Below the pieces are notes generated by a model. That model was not told where the DNA came from, made no database searches, and saw only the letters and a program-made list of their open reading frames with translations. From NCBI RefSeq assembly GCF_019207085.1, contig NZ_JAATOM010000039.1:1-37824 (forward strand): 37,824 nt of DNA, written 5' to 3'. Shown piece by piece: positions 1 through 8,205 of this stretch; the first letter of the stretch is position 1; the number at the start of each line of letters is the position of its first letter. The DNA is from Variovorax sp. dw_308. Its GTDB lineage: Bacteria > Pseudomonadota > Gammaproteobacteria > Burkholderiales > Burkholderiaceae_C. The translations under genes were made by a program, and so were the position numbers.

Positions 1-1
1 A

Positions 2-133
2 CGCCGCGTTGTGCATGAGCGCCAGTTCAAGGCCGCGCAACTGCAATGGATGGCCCTGGAGAACGATCTGATCGAGCGCGCCGGGTGCGGCGTCCCCCTT
101 GGCGACGATCCGCCCAAGGAGTCGTGTCCATGA
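2..133 (+). CDS. 3' end of an unidentified protein (partial)
   Basis: The reading frame is open from the window edge to a TGA at 131-133 and gives 43 residues ending in DDPPKESCP. The piece is rich in charged residues with a short amphipathic stretch (QLQWMALENDLIERAG), as at the end of a helical domain. The stop overlaps an ATG at 130 (ATGA), which begins a 15-codon frame that itself ends in an ATGA overlap with the next gene at 174. That arrangement suggests one transcript with the AAA+ ATPase gene. The family cannot be named from so short a piece. Confidence 0.45.
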   Translation, partial: RRVVHERQFKAAQLQWMALENDLIERAGCGVPLGDDPPKESCP

Positions 134-173
134 CCGCATCGACACCACGCGCGGCCGTCAATGGAGACCAGAC

Positions 174-1448
174 ATGACAAGGGCGTTTCAGAATCCGGAC
201 GATCCGCCGGGCTATGCGCAGTACAGACCGGATTGGATGCGGGGACAGTTGCATTCGCTAAAGCCGTTTCTTGTGCCATTGGAGCTCAAGGACGCTTTGA
301 TGAATGCCGAGCTGCAAAAAAGGGCCGAGCTGGAGGCAAAGCAACGAGCCGAAGCAGCGCAGCATGAGAGCGCCAGCAGGGCCCAAAATCCCACGACTGT
401 CGCGGACGTATTGGGACACGCCGATGAGCGCGCTGCCCTGATCAATGCGTTCGAGCGGGTCATCGCCAGGAGCGACCTCGCGCATTTCCACATGGTGCTC
501 ACGGGTGATGAGCTACTGCGCGTCGCGGAACTCGTCCTCACCTGGCGTGATGACGCTGAAAGAAAACAGGACGCCGAACTGCTGCGAAAGCTCCTTGCTA
601 AAGGGGCGAGGCGGGAGGTCGTGAATCCGGGCTTGGATCCGGTGCGGTGGCGGCGATCACTTGCCCATCTGTACGACGTTCATCCGCATTTTCGTGAAGT
701 CACTGACTTCGTCGCGCACCGCGTTTCCCTGTCCGTTGCGTCGGGTGAGGCGTTGTGGATTCCGCCGATTCATCTAACTGGTTGTCCGGGTGTCGGCAAG
801 ACCCGCTATGCCAGCGACTTGGGCGCGGCGCTAGGCGTTCCCATGCGCCGCCATTCGATGGAAAACGCGCAATCGTCCGCGGCGTTGCTTGGAACGGAGC
901 GGCATTGGAGTACGGCGGCGTTTGGTTTGATCTTTGAACTGGTCTTGTTGGGAAACCATGCGAACCCTCTGGTTCTGATCGATGAACTCGACAAGGCCGC
1001 GGTCGGCGGCAACTGCAATCCCACGGGGTCGCTGCACTCGTTGCTCGAGCCGGCGACATCGGCCAACGCGGTCGACGCGCTGTTGGGCATGAGCTTCAAC
1101 GCGCGGCTGGTGATCTATGTCGCGACCTCGAACGACCGCTGCAAAGTTCCCGCGTCGATCCTCTCGCGATTCCGCGAGTTCGAGATCCTGCCGCCCATGG
1201 GCGAGCAGGCGCTTCAACTCGCACGCGTCGTCGTACGAAGTGTGGTGGCCGATTCGGGAGTGGGCGACTTCGCGCCGCCCGATGACGCCTGGTGCCACAA
1301 GTTGGCGTTCTATACGCCGAGGGAGATCGGGCGGCACGTGCACCTCGCGGTCGCACGCGCCGTGGCCAACAACAGGCGCCACCTGACCGCGGCGGACCTG
1401 CCACCTGACCCAAACGATTCAGTGCACAAGGACAGACCACTCCATTGA
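174..1448 (+). CDS. AAA+ family ATPase
   Basis: A 424-residue protein when started at ATG 174, which has a GGAGA-type ribosome site just upstream; a TTG start at 99 is possible but less likely. The N-terminal third is helical and charged. The ATPase core follows with a Walker A loop (GCPGVGKT), a Walker B (LVLIDELDKA), a sensor-1-like segment (IYVATSND) and a candidate arginine finger in LSRFREFEI. The spacing and the SLLEP element resemble Lon-like AAA modules, but no protease domain follows, so the role is probably ATP-driven remodelling of a partner. It leads a plus-strand gene set with two MbcA/ParS/Xre-type proteins. The substrate is unknown; the ATPase call is secure. Confidence 0.85.
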   Translation: MTRAFQNPDDPPGYAQYRPDWMRGQLHSLKPFLVPLELKDALMNAELQKRAELEAKQRAEAAQHESASRAQNPTTVADVLGHADERAALINAFERVIARSDLAHFHMVLTGDELLRVAELVLTWRDDAERKQDAELLRKLLAKGARREVVNPGLDPVRWRRSLAHLYDVHPHFREVTDFVAHRVSLSVASGEALWIPPIHLTGCPGVGKTRYASDLGAALGVPMRRHSMENAQSSAALLGTERHWSTAAFGLIFELVLLGNHANPLVLIDELDKAAVGGNCNPTGSLHSLLEPATSANAVDALLGMSFNARLVIYVATSNDRCKVPASILSRFREFEILPPMGEQALQLARVVVRSVVADSGVGDFAPPDDAWCHKLAFYTPREIGRHVHLAVARAVANNRRHLTAADLPPDPNDSVHKDRPLH

Positions 1449-1560
1449 CGCCCATGAACGCCTTCTCAAGACACCCCATTGCTGCCAACCCCGTGCGAGA
1501 GTGGCATTCACGATGCCGCGCGAGCCCTTGCTTCGAACTTCACGCCTCGAGGGTCTGCCA

Positions 1561-2184
1561 ATGACCATGCCGCAGCAACGACTGACTGCGTTCCTTCGAG
1601 CCGGCCAGCTCATTTCGGACATCGTCAAGACTGGCGGGAACCCGGAAAAATGGGGCGCCCAGTTGCCCGAGCGCCTCCTGTACGCAGCCAAAGCGGCGCT
1701 GCGCTTCTACCCGAGTTTCGACGAGATCGAACGGGCGGCGCGTGAGCAAAGAAGCATGCACACGTGGATGGCCCGCGAAATTCGGGGACCGCTGGCAAAG
1801 GACGTTATTTGTGGGCGTCTGATAGACGCCTGCGCGGAAATCGACGCAGAGCCAGCGTCGAACAACGTGACGTCTGACTGCAATGCCTACATGAATCAGT
1901 GGCTCTTTACAGAGCACCCGGCGCTTGGCTATCGCGAGCCTATGGATTTCCTGGACGCGTCTACCGATCTTGAAATGCTCATCGAGCTGTTCAAGTCCGA
2001 AACGGTCGCATCGCGCAAAGCGAGACGGGTGTTCGCCAGCGAACCGGAAGCATATCGCTGGCTGCGCGAATTCAATCGCTCGCTCGAAGGCATACCGCTC
2101 GAGATGCTGGGTTCAGAGACCGGGCGACGCAAGGTTGCGGACGAACTGAACCGACTGGCGACGCGGTACGGGAAAGCGAAGTGA
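1561..2184 (+). CDS. Protein with two tandem MbcA/ParS/Xre-like toxin-binding segments
   Basis: 207 residues from ATG 1561, chosen because GAGGG lies 9-13 bases upstream; an in-frame start at 1501 would add 20 residues with no clear ribosome site. The N-terminal half is helical and unrecognised. The C-terminal half contains two copies of the pattern found in the toxin-binding domain of MbcA/ParS/Xre antitoxins. One reads HPALGYREPMDFL and the other NRSLEGIPLEMLGSETG, each followed by a short helix. In known systems this domain binds a RES-type toxin, but no RES toxin is adjacent here. It lies 112 bp after the AAA+ gene and may be its partner or adaptor. Domain assignment is by motif memory and the function is inferred. 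Confidence 0.6.
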   Translation: MTMPQQRLTAFLRAGQLISDIVKTGGNPEKWGAQLPERLLYAAKAALRFYPSFDEIERAAREQRSMHTWMAREIRGPLAKDVICGRLIDACAEIDAEPASNNVTSDCNAYMNQWLFTEHPALGYREPMDFLDASTDLEMLIELFKSETVASRKARRVFASEPEAYRWLREFNRSLEGIPLEMLGSETGRRKVADELNRLATRYGKAK

Positions 2185-2341
2185 GGCGGCCGTTCGGATT
2201 GGGCGAAGCTCCCGGCACAGGGAGGCGACCCCATTTCAATTCGGTTCGTTTCCACACGTCGCAGCCAAGGCGCTTGGCAATGCTGAAGCGGTACCCGATG
2301 GATCAAGTCACGCGGAGATCAACGATGGAAGTAACGACATC

Positions 2342-2575
2342 ATGACCTTGCCATACGAAAGACGCCGTGCCCTCGAATGGGCGGGCGAGACGCTGCGGGA
2401 GCTTGCCTACCTGCGTGAGAAGGACGAGGAGCTATGGGGGGGACCTGTGCCACCCAAGCTTACCCAACTGGCGAGACGGATCCTGCGCCATTACCCGGAG
2501 CCTTGGCAGATCGAATTTGCCGTTCAGAGCAACGAGCCATTGAATTGGTGGATCAGCGAGGAGCCCGAGCGGTGA
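2342..2575 (+). CDS. BPSL0761-like small protein
   Basis: A 77-residue acidic protein. Its opening (MTLPYERRRALEW) and the RRILRHYPEPWQI segment match my recollection of the BPSL0761 family, short proteins of unknown function typical of Burkholderiales genomic islands. A GGAAGT ribosome site precedes the ATG. There is no signal peptide or membrane segment. It sits in a plus-strand run after the tandem MbcA/ParS/Xre-type gene, with about 155 bp between. No molecular role can be assigned. Confidence 0.6.
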   Translation: MTLPYERRRALEWAGETLRELAYLREKDEELWGGPVPPKLTQLARRILRHYPEPWQIEFAVQSNEPLNWWISEEPER

Positions 2576-2684
2576 CGAATTCCCGAGGCGGTCCTTGCGG
2601 CGACGGAGTCGCATGCCTCCGGCGCGAGCATGTCTGGACGTCGATTTCAGTACCGCGTGCGCTTTCGTCATCAAGGGGCTCCAG

Positions 2685-3134
2685 ATGACCCCGGTCGAGA
2701 AGTTGGAGGCACGCTTTCCCTATATGTTCGCGGGCGAGTCCCTCAGCATGGAGTACTACGACGGCTGGTTGCTGATCTTTGCGTGGGCCTGTGAGCAGAT
2801 CGACGCGGTGCTTGGCGAAAACAAGCGGGGGTTCTATTGGCGGCAGGTGAAAGAGAAGTTCGGCACCGCACGGTTCTACTACCGCCTCGGCAACGCGAAG
2901 CGCTTGATCGTCGATCTGAGCGACGGCCAAGGCTGGCACAGCGTGATCAAGAAGCCCACGAAGGCCGGCGACCCGGTGGCGGATCGCATCGACGCCATCG
3001 TCGACGAGGCGGAGGCGCGGACGGGAAGTGCATGCATGCGTTGCGGGGCAGCCGCGAAAACCAGGGCCTATGACGGCTACTACCTGACGCTGTGCAAGTT
3101 GCACGTGCCTCCAAGAAGGAATCAGCAGTCGTGA
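2685..3134 (+). CDS. Small conserved protein with a C-terminal Cys/His cluster
   Basis: 149 residues from ATG 2685, with AAGGGG upstream. An in-frame start at 2595 would add a basic, low-complexity extension and is disfavoured. The body contains the VKEKFGTARFYYR segment. It ends with a CMRCG knuckle and a later CKLH, so Cys-x2-Cys plus Cys-x2-His could bind zinc. I recall a widespread family of uncharacterised proteins with this KFG-FYY plus terminal Cys/His layout, often in phage or island DNA. The gene is co-directional with its neighbours and no function is known. Confidence 0.6.
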   Translation: MTPVEKLEARFPYMFAGESLSMEYYDGWLLIFAWACEQIDAVLGENKRGFYWRQVKEKFGTARFYYRLGNAKRLIVDLSDGQGWHSVIKKPTKAGDPVADRIDAIVDEAEARTGSACMRCGAAAKTRAYDGYYLTLCKLHVPPRRNQQS

Positions 3135-3201
3135 CGAGCGTTAGACGTGTCAGGTGCCCGGTCCGTGCCACGTGAACTGAAGACGATCCGATCCTCCAGC
3201 C

Positions 3202-3909
3202 ATGCGCAAGAAATCTTCCGAAACCAATGAACCCACGGCGACTGTGCGCGTAGCGTCGCGGCCGCGCCGCAAGAGCGCGACACCGGAGCCGAACGCACCG
3301 GAAGAGAATGATCCGGAGGCGCTCATCGCACGCGTCGAGGCGGTGCGCGAGGCATCGCGCCTCATCGCGCGCGAGCTGCTCCGCGAGGAAACAGCCCGCT
3401 TTGTTGAAGGCCAGTACCGCCTGTTGATGCGGCTATTCGCCGTCGCCTCAAAACTGGAGCGCAAATCGCAGCAGGCGATGGCGGATCTGCTGGAGCCGCG
3501 CCGCATGTCGGCACTCCGGGTGAAACTTGAAGCGCGCGCGATCCAAGCCGTCATGACCGGCACCGAGTGGCTCACGGATGCCGAAATCGGGCAGCTCGTT
3601 TATCCGAAGGTGTTCAATGCGCGTGCGACGGTGAAAAGATGGCTGGCCAACGGCCGCATCTTCGGTATCGACCATCGAGGAAAGAAGTTGTACCCGCTTT
3701 ATGCCTTCGATGCGACTTGGCAGCCTTTGCCGGCGGTCAAGGAGATCCTTTCCGTGCTGGGTGGCCTCGAGCCTTTCATGCTCGCATGCTGGTTTGACTC
3801 CGCCAGTTTGATGCTCAGCGGAAAGCGCCCGCGGGAAGTCATCGCAAGCAATCCCGACGCCGTGTTGGCGGCCGCCAAAGATTACCGGTCGGGCGCGATT
3901 GACGGCTAG
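3202..3909 (+). CDS. MbcA/ParS/Xre-type C-terminal domain protein
   Basis: 235 residues. The first 45 are basic and low-complexity. A helical segment follows, then a DNA-binding-like part (LTDAEIGQLVYPKVFNARAT followed by VKRWLANGRIFGI) that resembles a winged or MerR-like helix-turn-helix. The C-terminus (ACWFDSASLMLSGKRPREVI, then an AVLAAAKDY helix) fits the antitoxin toxin-binding pattern of small residue, WF, N/S, L-x-G-x-RP. Such proteins usually pair with a RES-domain toxin, which is not seen beside it. It is the second such protein in this cluster. The architecture is seen directly; the family name and any toxin link are inferred. Confidence 0.65.
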   Translation: MRKKSSETNEPTATVRVASRPRRKSATPEPNAPEENDPEALIARVEAVREASRLIARELLREETARFVEGQYRLLMRLFAVASKLERKSQQAMADLLEPRRMSALRVKLEARAIQAVMTGTEWLTDAEIGQLVYPKVFNARATVKRWLANGRIFGIDHRGKKLYPLYAFDATWQPLPAVKEILSVLGGLEPFMLACWFDSASLMLSGKRPREVIASNPDAVLAAAKDYRSGAIDG

Positions 3910-4074
3910 GCCATGCTCAGATCCCGCGGCGCGCGCGGAATTGCAAGAGGCGCTCGCGGACTACCTGAAGTCGCTCGAGTGGCTTGAGATTTAAATTGCG
4001 GCCACAGTCAAGGAGATCCTCGAATCTGGCCAGCTACTGCACGCCGCCTTCCTTTTCCCGGAGCGAGAGTATCG
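3910..4074. other. Intergenic stretch with an antitoxin-like vestige
   Basis: No intact gene. A plus-strand frame ending in TAA at 3992-3994 encodes ADYLKSLEWLEI without a usable start. It looks like the tail of a small protein whose 5' part was lost. The rest is unassigned. Confidence 0.35.
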
Positions 4075-4221
4075 TCATCCATGGGCGTAGCGGGGGCGCT
4101 CCCCTGGCGTGGATTGATCCCGGCGGACCTGCGTCTTCTTGGCCAGGTTGGGCCGCAACCGCGAGAGCAGTCCCCCCAACCAGTACCGCATCCTAAGCAA
4201 TGCTTTGGTGTGGTCGTTCAT
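4075..4221 (-). CDS. Small basic protein (48 aa), hypothetical
   Basis: A 48-residue basic frame starting at ATG 4221, 14 bases after the stop of the 237-aa gene upstream of it on the same strand. It opens MNDHTKALLRMRYWLGG and has many Arg/Lys residues. The ribosome site is weak (CGGAAAA). It could be the last gene of the kinase-linked operon or a chance frame in GC-rich DNA. Confidence 0.3.
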   Translation of the reverse strand: MNDHTKALLRMRYWLGGLLSRLRPNLAKKTQVRRDQSTPGERPRYAHG

Positions 4222-4235
4222 GTGTTTTCCGATGA

Positions 4236-4949
4236 CTATCGCCTGGAGGTTTCGGTGGCCAGCGTCACGGCGGCCTTGGTCGTCGCGCGCGCTCGACGAC
4301 GGGCCTCGGCCCAGGCGTCGTAGTCGCCTCTGCTCGCGAACCACGTCCGATCGGAGCTGAACCCACTGGACATGTCCTCCAGGATCTCCAAGCAATAGCG
4401 TCGCACCTGCACCATGTCGCCTGCCTTCAAGGCCCCGGTTATGCGCTGACGCGCATCGATGGTCGCGCCGCCGGAGCTAGTTAGGTACACGTGCGTGTGA
4501 CCGGGGTGTCGTGCCAGAACAAAGGCCTCGACTGCTGCGCCCTCATCGCCTTTGGAGAAGAAGTCGACTAGGTCCAGTGCCTCGGCCTCGAGGCCGGCAT
4601 CGCCAGGCCAACGCTTGGCAGCCTCGTCCGCGTAGTGCTTGTCCAATTCGCGCAGGTGCTTGTCCAACGCGAACGCTGCGTATGCCTTGGCCCACGGCTT
4701 CAGCGCTTTCAGGTCGGTGGCCAGCTTGCGCATCGCTGCGCGCGCGGCCCGCAACGCGAGTTGATCGCCATCGGACAACACCGAATCGAAGTTCTTGGCG
4801 GTGGACGCCAACTGCGTTGCCGTGCGCTGGGCGCTCGCGCCGGCGTCGCCCACTCGCTTTTCAAGCTCGTGAGTACCATAGCGCAAGTAGCGCTCGGCCA
4901 GTTCCACGTTGATCGCTGGCCCGCGGTGCTTGAACTCTCGATCAATCAT
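4236..4949 (-). CDS. Hypothetical 237-aa protein downstream of the kinase operon
   Basis: The frame is open much further upstream, but ATG 4949 has a good GAGAGAAG ribosome site 5-12 bases away, so the start is placed there. The product is soluble, Ala-rich and strongly helical. It has no signal peptide, and Lys/Asp-rich stretches in the middle suggest a coiled helical bundle. A short beta-like segment (HTHVYLTSSGGATIDARQ) sits in the second half. I recognise no family. It is on the same strand as the kinase, but about 800 bp of disturbed DNA with an IS21 end lies between them, so they may once have been one operon. Confidence 0.6.
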   Translation of the reverse strand: MIDREFKHRGPAINVELAERYLRYGTHELEKRVGDAGASAQRTATQLASTAKNFDSVLSDGDQLALRAARAAMRKLATDLKALKPWAKAYAAFALDKHLRELDKHYADEAAKRWPGDAGLEAEALDLVDFFSKGDEGAAVEAFVLARHPGHTHVYLTSSGGATIDARQRITGALKAGDMVQVRRYCLEILEDMSSGFSSDRTWFASRGDYDAWAEARRRARATTKAAVTLATETSRR

Positions 4950-5541
4950 CGCTTCTCTCGTTGTCGGCCAAAAGCTTGCGGACAATCCGTTGAGTGCCCG
5001 CTCCGCTTGAGCCGGTCCTTGTGTCAAGTGCATGGAGCCTCCAAAAGGCTCGAAGTTTCGACAGAAAAATTCGGGTCGGGGTGACAATAAAGCCTTCAGT
5101 GTCGCCTTCATGCAACGTGCGTCTGGACGCGGCCGATGCTGGCAATCGGGCGGCCGTGGTGATGCGCGGATAGGACTTGCGCCCCCTCGAAGTCGCAAAA
5201 GCCTGCAACCGCGATGCGGCCCAGGCTTGGCTGCGTGACATACGCATCCTCGCCGTTCAACAAGAAGCTCAAGCCCTCCGCTGGCGCGCCGCGCTGTTGC
5301 GTCCGCTGGCCGATTCATTCGAGGCGGATCGCGATGCGCTCGTCGAACTTGCCGATCGCGAAAAGCGCCCTCGATGAATGGCGAACTCGACCGCACCAGC
5401 TTCCAGCAGCGACCGGCTAAAGTCCGCGGGAGCCGCCAGCTCAGGTAAGCCTCACCGCGCCGAGTGACCAGCAGGTCGCGCGCGGCAGTGAACACTGCCT
5501 GCAGCGCCAATCCCACCGCCGCCTTCCCGCAGACCACCCGC
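4950..5541. other. Gene-poor, disturbed stretch
   Basis: About 590 bp without a convincing gene. A 66-codon plus-strand frame (5177-5377, TTG start, ending LADREKRPR) and a long minus-strand frame are open here, but neither has a ribosome site or a recognisable motif. The stretch borders a solitary IS21-type end at 5542, so it probably contains debris left by a lost element. Confidence 0.5.
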
Positions 5542-5571
5542 TGTCGGCGCCGATTCGATATTGACCACCCG
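5542..5571 (+). repeat. Solitary IS21-type terminal repeat
   Basis: These 30 bases, beginning TGTCGGCGCCGATTCGATAT, are identical to the reverse complement of 22003-22032. That segment is the right end of the full IS21 element later in the window. The TGT tip points to lower coordinates, so the interior would lie to the right. No istA or istB is next to it. It is therefore a relic end, left by deletion, recombination or an incomplete copy. Confidence 0.8.
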
Positions 5572-5688
5572 TTCGAGTATGGAAATTCCGTGCCGGTGCG
5601 GAGTGGCCGGCACAGGCGTGACCGCATATTGCCGCTTGGGTTGAAGCGGTTGGCTCAGCACTTCGGCATATAGGGTCGGTTCGAACAT
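5572..5688 (-). pseudogene. 5' stub of an unknown gene cut at the IS21 end
   Basis: From ATG 5688 the frame reads MFEPTLYAEVLSQPLQPKR and continues through a Pro/His-rich segment to ILERV, where it runs directly into the IS21-type end. The composition looks protein-like rather than random. It begins 57 bases after the kinase stop on the same strand, so it was probably the third gene of that operon. No family is recognised. Confidence 0.4.
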
Positions 5689-5745
5689 GCCGGGGCTCAA
5701 GCAGATGAAAGCCGCCGGCCGGCCCTGGGTGGTTGACCCGAAGTG

Positions 5746-7206
5746 TCAGGCAAGCCCAATTGCTCGGTACTGCTCGGCCTTCTTTGCAGCCCAAGGATCG
5801 TCTGGCGCAAGTTTCTGGTACGCACGCAGGAACGCGGCAGCCTTGCCGACGTCTCGCATCTGCTCGAACACCGCAACAAGCCGGCGCAAAATTGCTGGCC
5901 GGCCTGGCAGTCTCCGGTGAAGTGCCAAGAGCACCTCTGCGGCTGCCTCGTACTTCGCGTCGAGCGCAAGGATCGAGGCACTTTTCAGTAGGAGATCCGG
6001 AGCGTCAGGGGTATCGGCGAGGCACTTGGCAGCGAAGGACCTGGCACGATCTATTTGTCGAATCTCCAAATATGCCGACAGCGCCAACCGTCGTAACTCC
6101 GCGCCCGTGGGGGATGGCGCGTCCACCATGTCGGGCCGTAACTCAAGATCGCGAATGCAATCGAAGTAACGGCCTTCCCGGTACGACGCGTGAACCATCA
6201 GCAAGAAAGCCTGCTCATCCCTCGACGATTCGAACTCTGCGCGCGCAACCAGCTCGGCATCACGGTAATCGCCCTTCTCTACCAGACGCACTGCCTGCGT
6301 CGACCAATCCTCTTGCGGTGTGGGCATAGTCCCAAGCGCCCGCGTGGGCGTCGATTGAACCTGGGCGCGGCGGACGCTGCGAAAAGTCTCCAACATCACG
6401 TCCACGGTAGGCCAGCGCTCTTCCGGCACCAGCCTTAGGCAACGGTCGATGAATTCGTCTAGCGGCTGCGAGACAGAAGAGTTGACTTCACGCGCGCCCG
6501 CGAATGGCACATGGCGCGCGACTTGGCTCAAGGTGTCGTGCGGCAGTCGTGCGGTGACCAAGTGGTACAGCAGTACACCCAGGCTGTAGATGTCGCAAAG
6601 GAATCTCGCCGACTTGTCGCGAGTCGCGAGCGTTGCACCGACGACTTCCGGTGCGGAATAGAGTATCGTTCCGCCGTTCTCGCGCGTTCGGGCATACATG
6701 TCTTCAGGCAGAACGCTTGACCCAAAGTCGGTGAGCTTCACCCGATTAGCAGCGACAAGAACGTTTTGCGGCTTGATGTCGCCATGCGACATCCCCATCC
6801 GATGCAGATGGGCGCAGCCGTCCAGCACTTGCTCGAACACACCCAGAAGCTTGTCGTAGCTGGCGACAAAGCCTTCTTCCCCTTTGTCGAGAAGCTGCGC
6901 GAGGGTGATGGAAGGGAAATACTCCATCTCAATCGCATACCACTCGCCCTCGGGCGGCACCCGCCCCATCCAGTAGACATCGACCACACTCGGGTGCGAC
7001 ACCTGCCCAACAAGCAGAGAGCCCTCGGCAAGCTCTTCGTTTCGCTTGCCCTGCGCCTTCGGGATCTTCACAGCAACGATCGCCCCGTCTGACAGACGCT
7101 GGGCGCGCCACACCCAGCCGTACGAGCCGTCGCCGAGACACTCGACAAGCTCGTACCGATCACCAAGTCGTCGGTCAGCTCTCGGGACAAAGAACTTGAT
7201 CGTCAT
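5746..7206 (-). CDS. Hanks-type Ser/Thr protein kinase with C-terminal helical repeats
   Basis: 486 residues. The kinase domain covers about residues 17-275: Gly-rich loop GDGSYG (25-30), ATP lysine in VAVK (K47), catalytic loop HGDIKPQN (D143), DFG (D160) and APE (185-187). The residue before the catalytic Asp is Gly instead of the usual Arg, so control by activation-loop phosphorylation may differ. Residues about 300-486 form a helical-repeat, TPR-like region rich in Ala/Leu/Arg, probably for binding partners. There is no transmembrane segment, so the kinase is cytoplasmic. Its ATG overlaps the stop of the 121-aa gene upstream, indicating translational coupling. The target is unknown. Confidence 0.92.
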   Translation of the reverse strand: MTIKFFVPRADRRLGDRYELVECLGDGSYGWVWRAQRLSDGAIVAVKIPKAQGKRNEELAEGSLLVGQVSHPSVVDVYWMGRVPPEGEWYAIEMEYFPSITLAQLLDKGEEGFVASYDKLLGVFEQVLDGCAHLHRMGMSHGDIKPQNVLVAANRVKLTDFGSSVLPEDMYARTRENGGTILYSAPEVVGATLATRDKSARFLCDIYSLGVLLYHLVTARLPHDTLSQVARHVPFAGAREVNSSVSQPLDEFIDRCLRLVPEERWPTVDVMLETFRSVRRAQVQSTPTRALGTMPTPQEDWSTQAVRLVEKGDYRDAELVARAEFESSRDEQAFLLMVHASYREGRYFDCIRDLELRPDMVDAPSPTGAELRRLALSAYLEIRQIDRARSFAAKCLADTPDAPDLLLKSASILALDAKYEAAAEVLLALHRRLPGRPAILRRLVAVFEQMRDVGKAAAFLRAYQKLAPDDPWAAKKAEQYRAIGLA

Positions 7207-7568
7207 GATTCACCTCGACGAAAGATGTTTTCCAGCCGGAGCAGACCGTCCTGGCCGGATCGGACGACGAATTGAAAGAAGATGAGCCGCGCCCTTGAGT
7301 TTCCTGGGACGCGTATGCCGCCGGGGCCCTGGAAGCCGCCCCTCACAATGTCTCTGAGCCCGTCGTGATCAGGCAGCGTGACAAGACCGTTGGTCCAGTA
7401 CGCCAGAAGCAGCGTTGCATCCTCGCGATTCCAGCGTTGCTGGGCGAGACACAGCGTTTCGACCTTCGGGCTAAGGTTCTTTTGCTTACCCGAGTAACGC
7501 TCGAACTCTGCCACTAGTGCCACTCGGCGCTTCTCTCGATCGAACCACACAGAGTTCGTTGCGGCCAT
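7203..7568 (-). CDS. Hypothetical 121-aa protein coupled to the kinase
   Basis: It starts at ATG 7568 behind a GGAGG ribosome site and ends in an ATGA overlap with the kinase start at 7206. It is basic at the N-terminus (FDREKRRVALVAEFERY), with a compact alpha/beta-looking second half and no export signal. I recognise no family. The tight coupling suggests it is a kinase substrate, regulator or complex partner. The upstream junction with a Tn3 transposase fragment lies near 7.6 kb, so the original promoter may be lost. Confidence 0.7.
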   Translation of the reverse strand: MAATNSVWFDREKRRVALVAEFERYSGKQKNLSPKVETLCLAQQRWNREDATLLLAYWTNGLVTLPDHDGLRDIVRGGFQGPGGIRVPGNSRARLIFFQFVVRSGQDGLLRLENIFRRGES

Positions 7569-7659
7569 TGCCGCCTCCGTGGCGTCGAACGCCTTGCGGG
7601 CCCAGTCCCCAATTCGGCGTGAACCCGGAATGATGATTCGCCTGCCGTACAGCCAGGTG

Positions 7660-8110
7660 CGGCGGTTCGCATCAGGTCATCGGGGTGGGCGGCCTCGAGC
7701 GCGGCGACCGCGAGAACCTGCTCCATCTTCTGGAACTGGACCTCATCCACATCGCTCAGGCCGAGATATGTGCGGGCCCAGGCTTGGTGCTCGTATAGCG
7801 TCTGTCGACGTTCATAGAGCGATCGGAGACTGGCGATGCTCACGCTGGGCAATCCGAACGCTTCGCAGACCGAACGCAGCAAGACCTTCGGTACCGCGGC
7901 AAATCGGTCCATCGGGCGGCCGCTTGCCCGAAGAAAGAGCAACTGAATGGCAGCAGCGACGCGGCGGTCATCGCGGAAGCGCTCGCAGACCGCGGAAATG
8001 TCGTCCTTGCTCAGGCTGAAGAACTGCTGGACATCCAGTTCGGACATCCTGGAGGGAAGCGTCTCCGCGCCAATGAAGCGTTGGGCAAACCACACGGCAG
8101 GATCCTCCAC
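7660..8110 (-). pseudogene. tnpA: N-terminal fragment of a Tn3-family transposase (DUF4158 part)
   Basis: From GTG 8110 the product reads WFAQRFIGAE, then FFSLSKDDISAVCERF, then AAIQLLFLRASGRP, then a YERRQTLYEHQ helix. This is the N-terminal DUF4158 pattern of Tn3-family transposases. Homology stops near DDLMR at about 7665, where the 121-aa gene region begins. Only about 150 of the expected roughly 1000 residues remain, with no catalytic domain. The start lies about 95 bases inside the terminal repeat at 8206-8241, the normal layout for a simple Tn3-type element. The C-terminal half of a related transposase lies at 18.4-22.1 kb on the opposite strand. Confidence 0.75.
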
Positions 8111-8205
8111 AACGATGGGCCCGCCAATCTACGCCTTCGGCGCGCCTTGTGGATCCGAGTTCGGATTTGCCATCCGATCATGCAGCCTCGCTCGGCGACA
8201 ACCAC

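Noticed and set aside
4950..5627. Upstream extension of the 237-aa gene to a 463-codon frame
   Set aside because: The extension crosses an IS21 end and is Arg/Pro/Cys-rich. The internal ATG at 4949 has a much better ribosome site.
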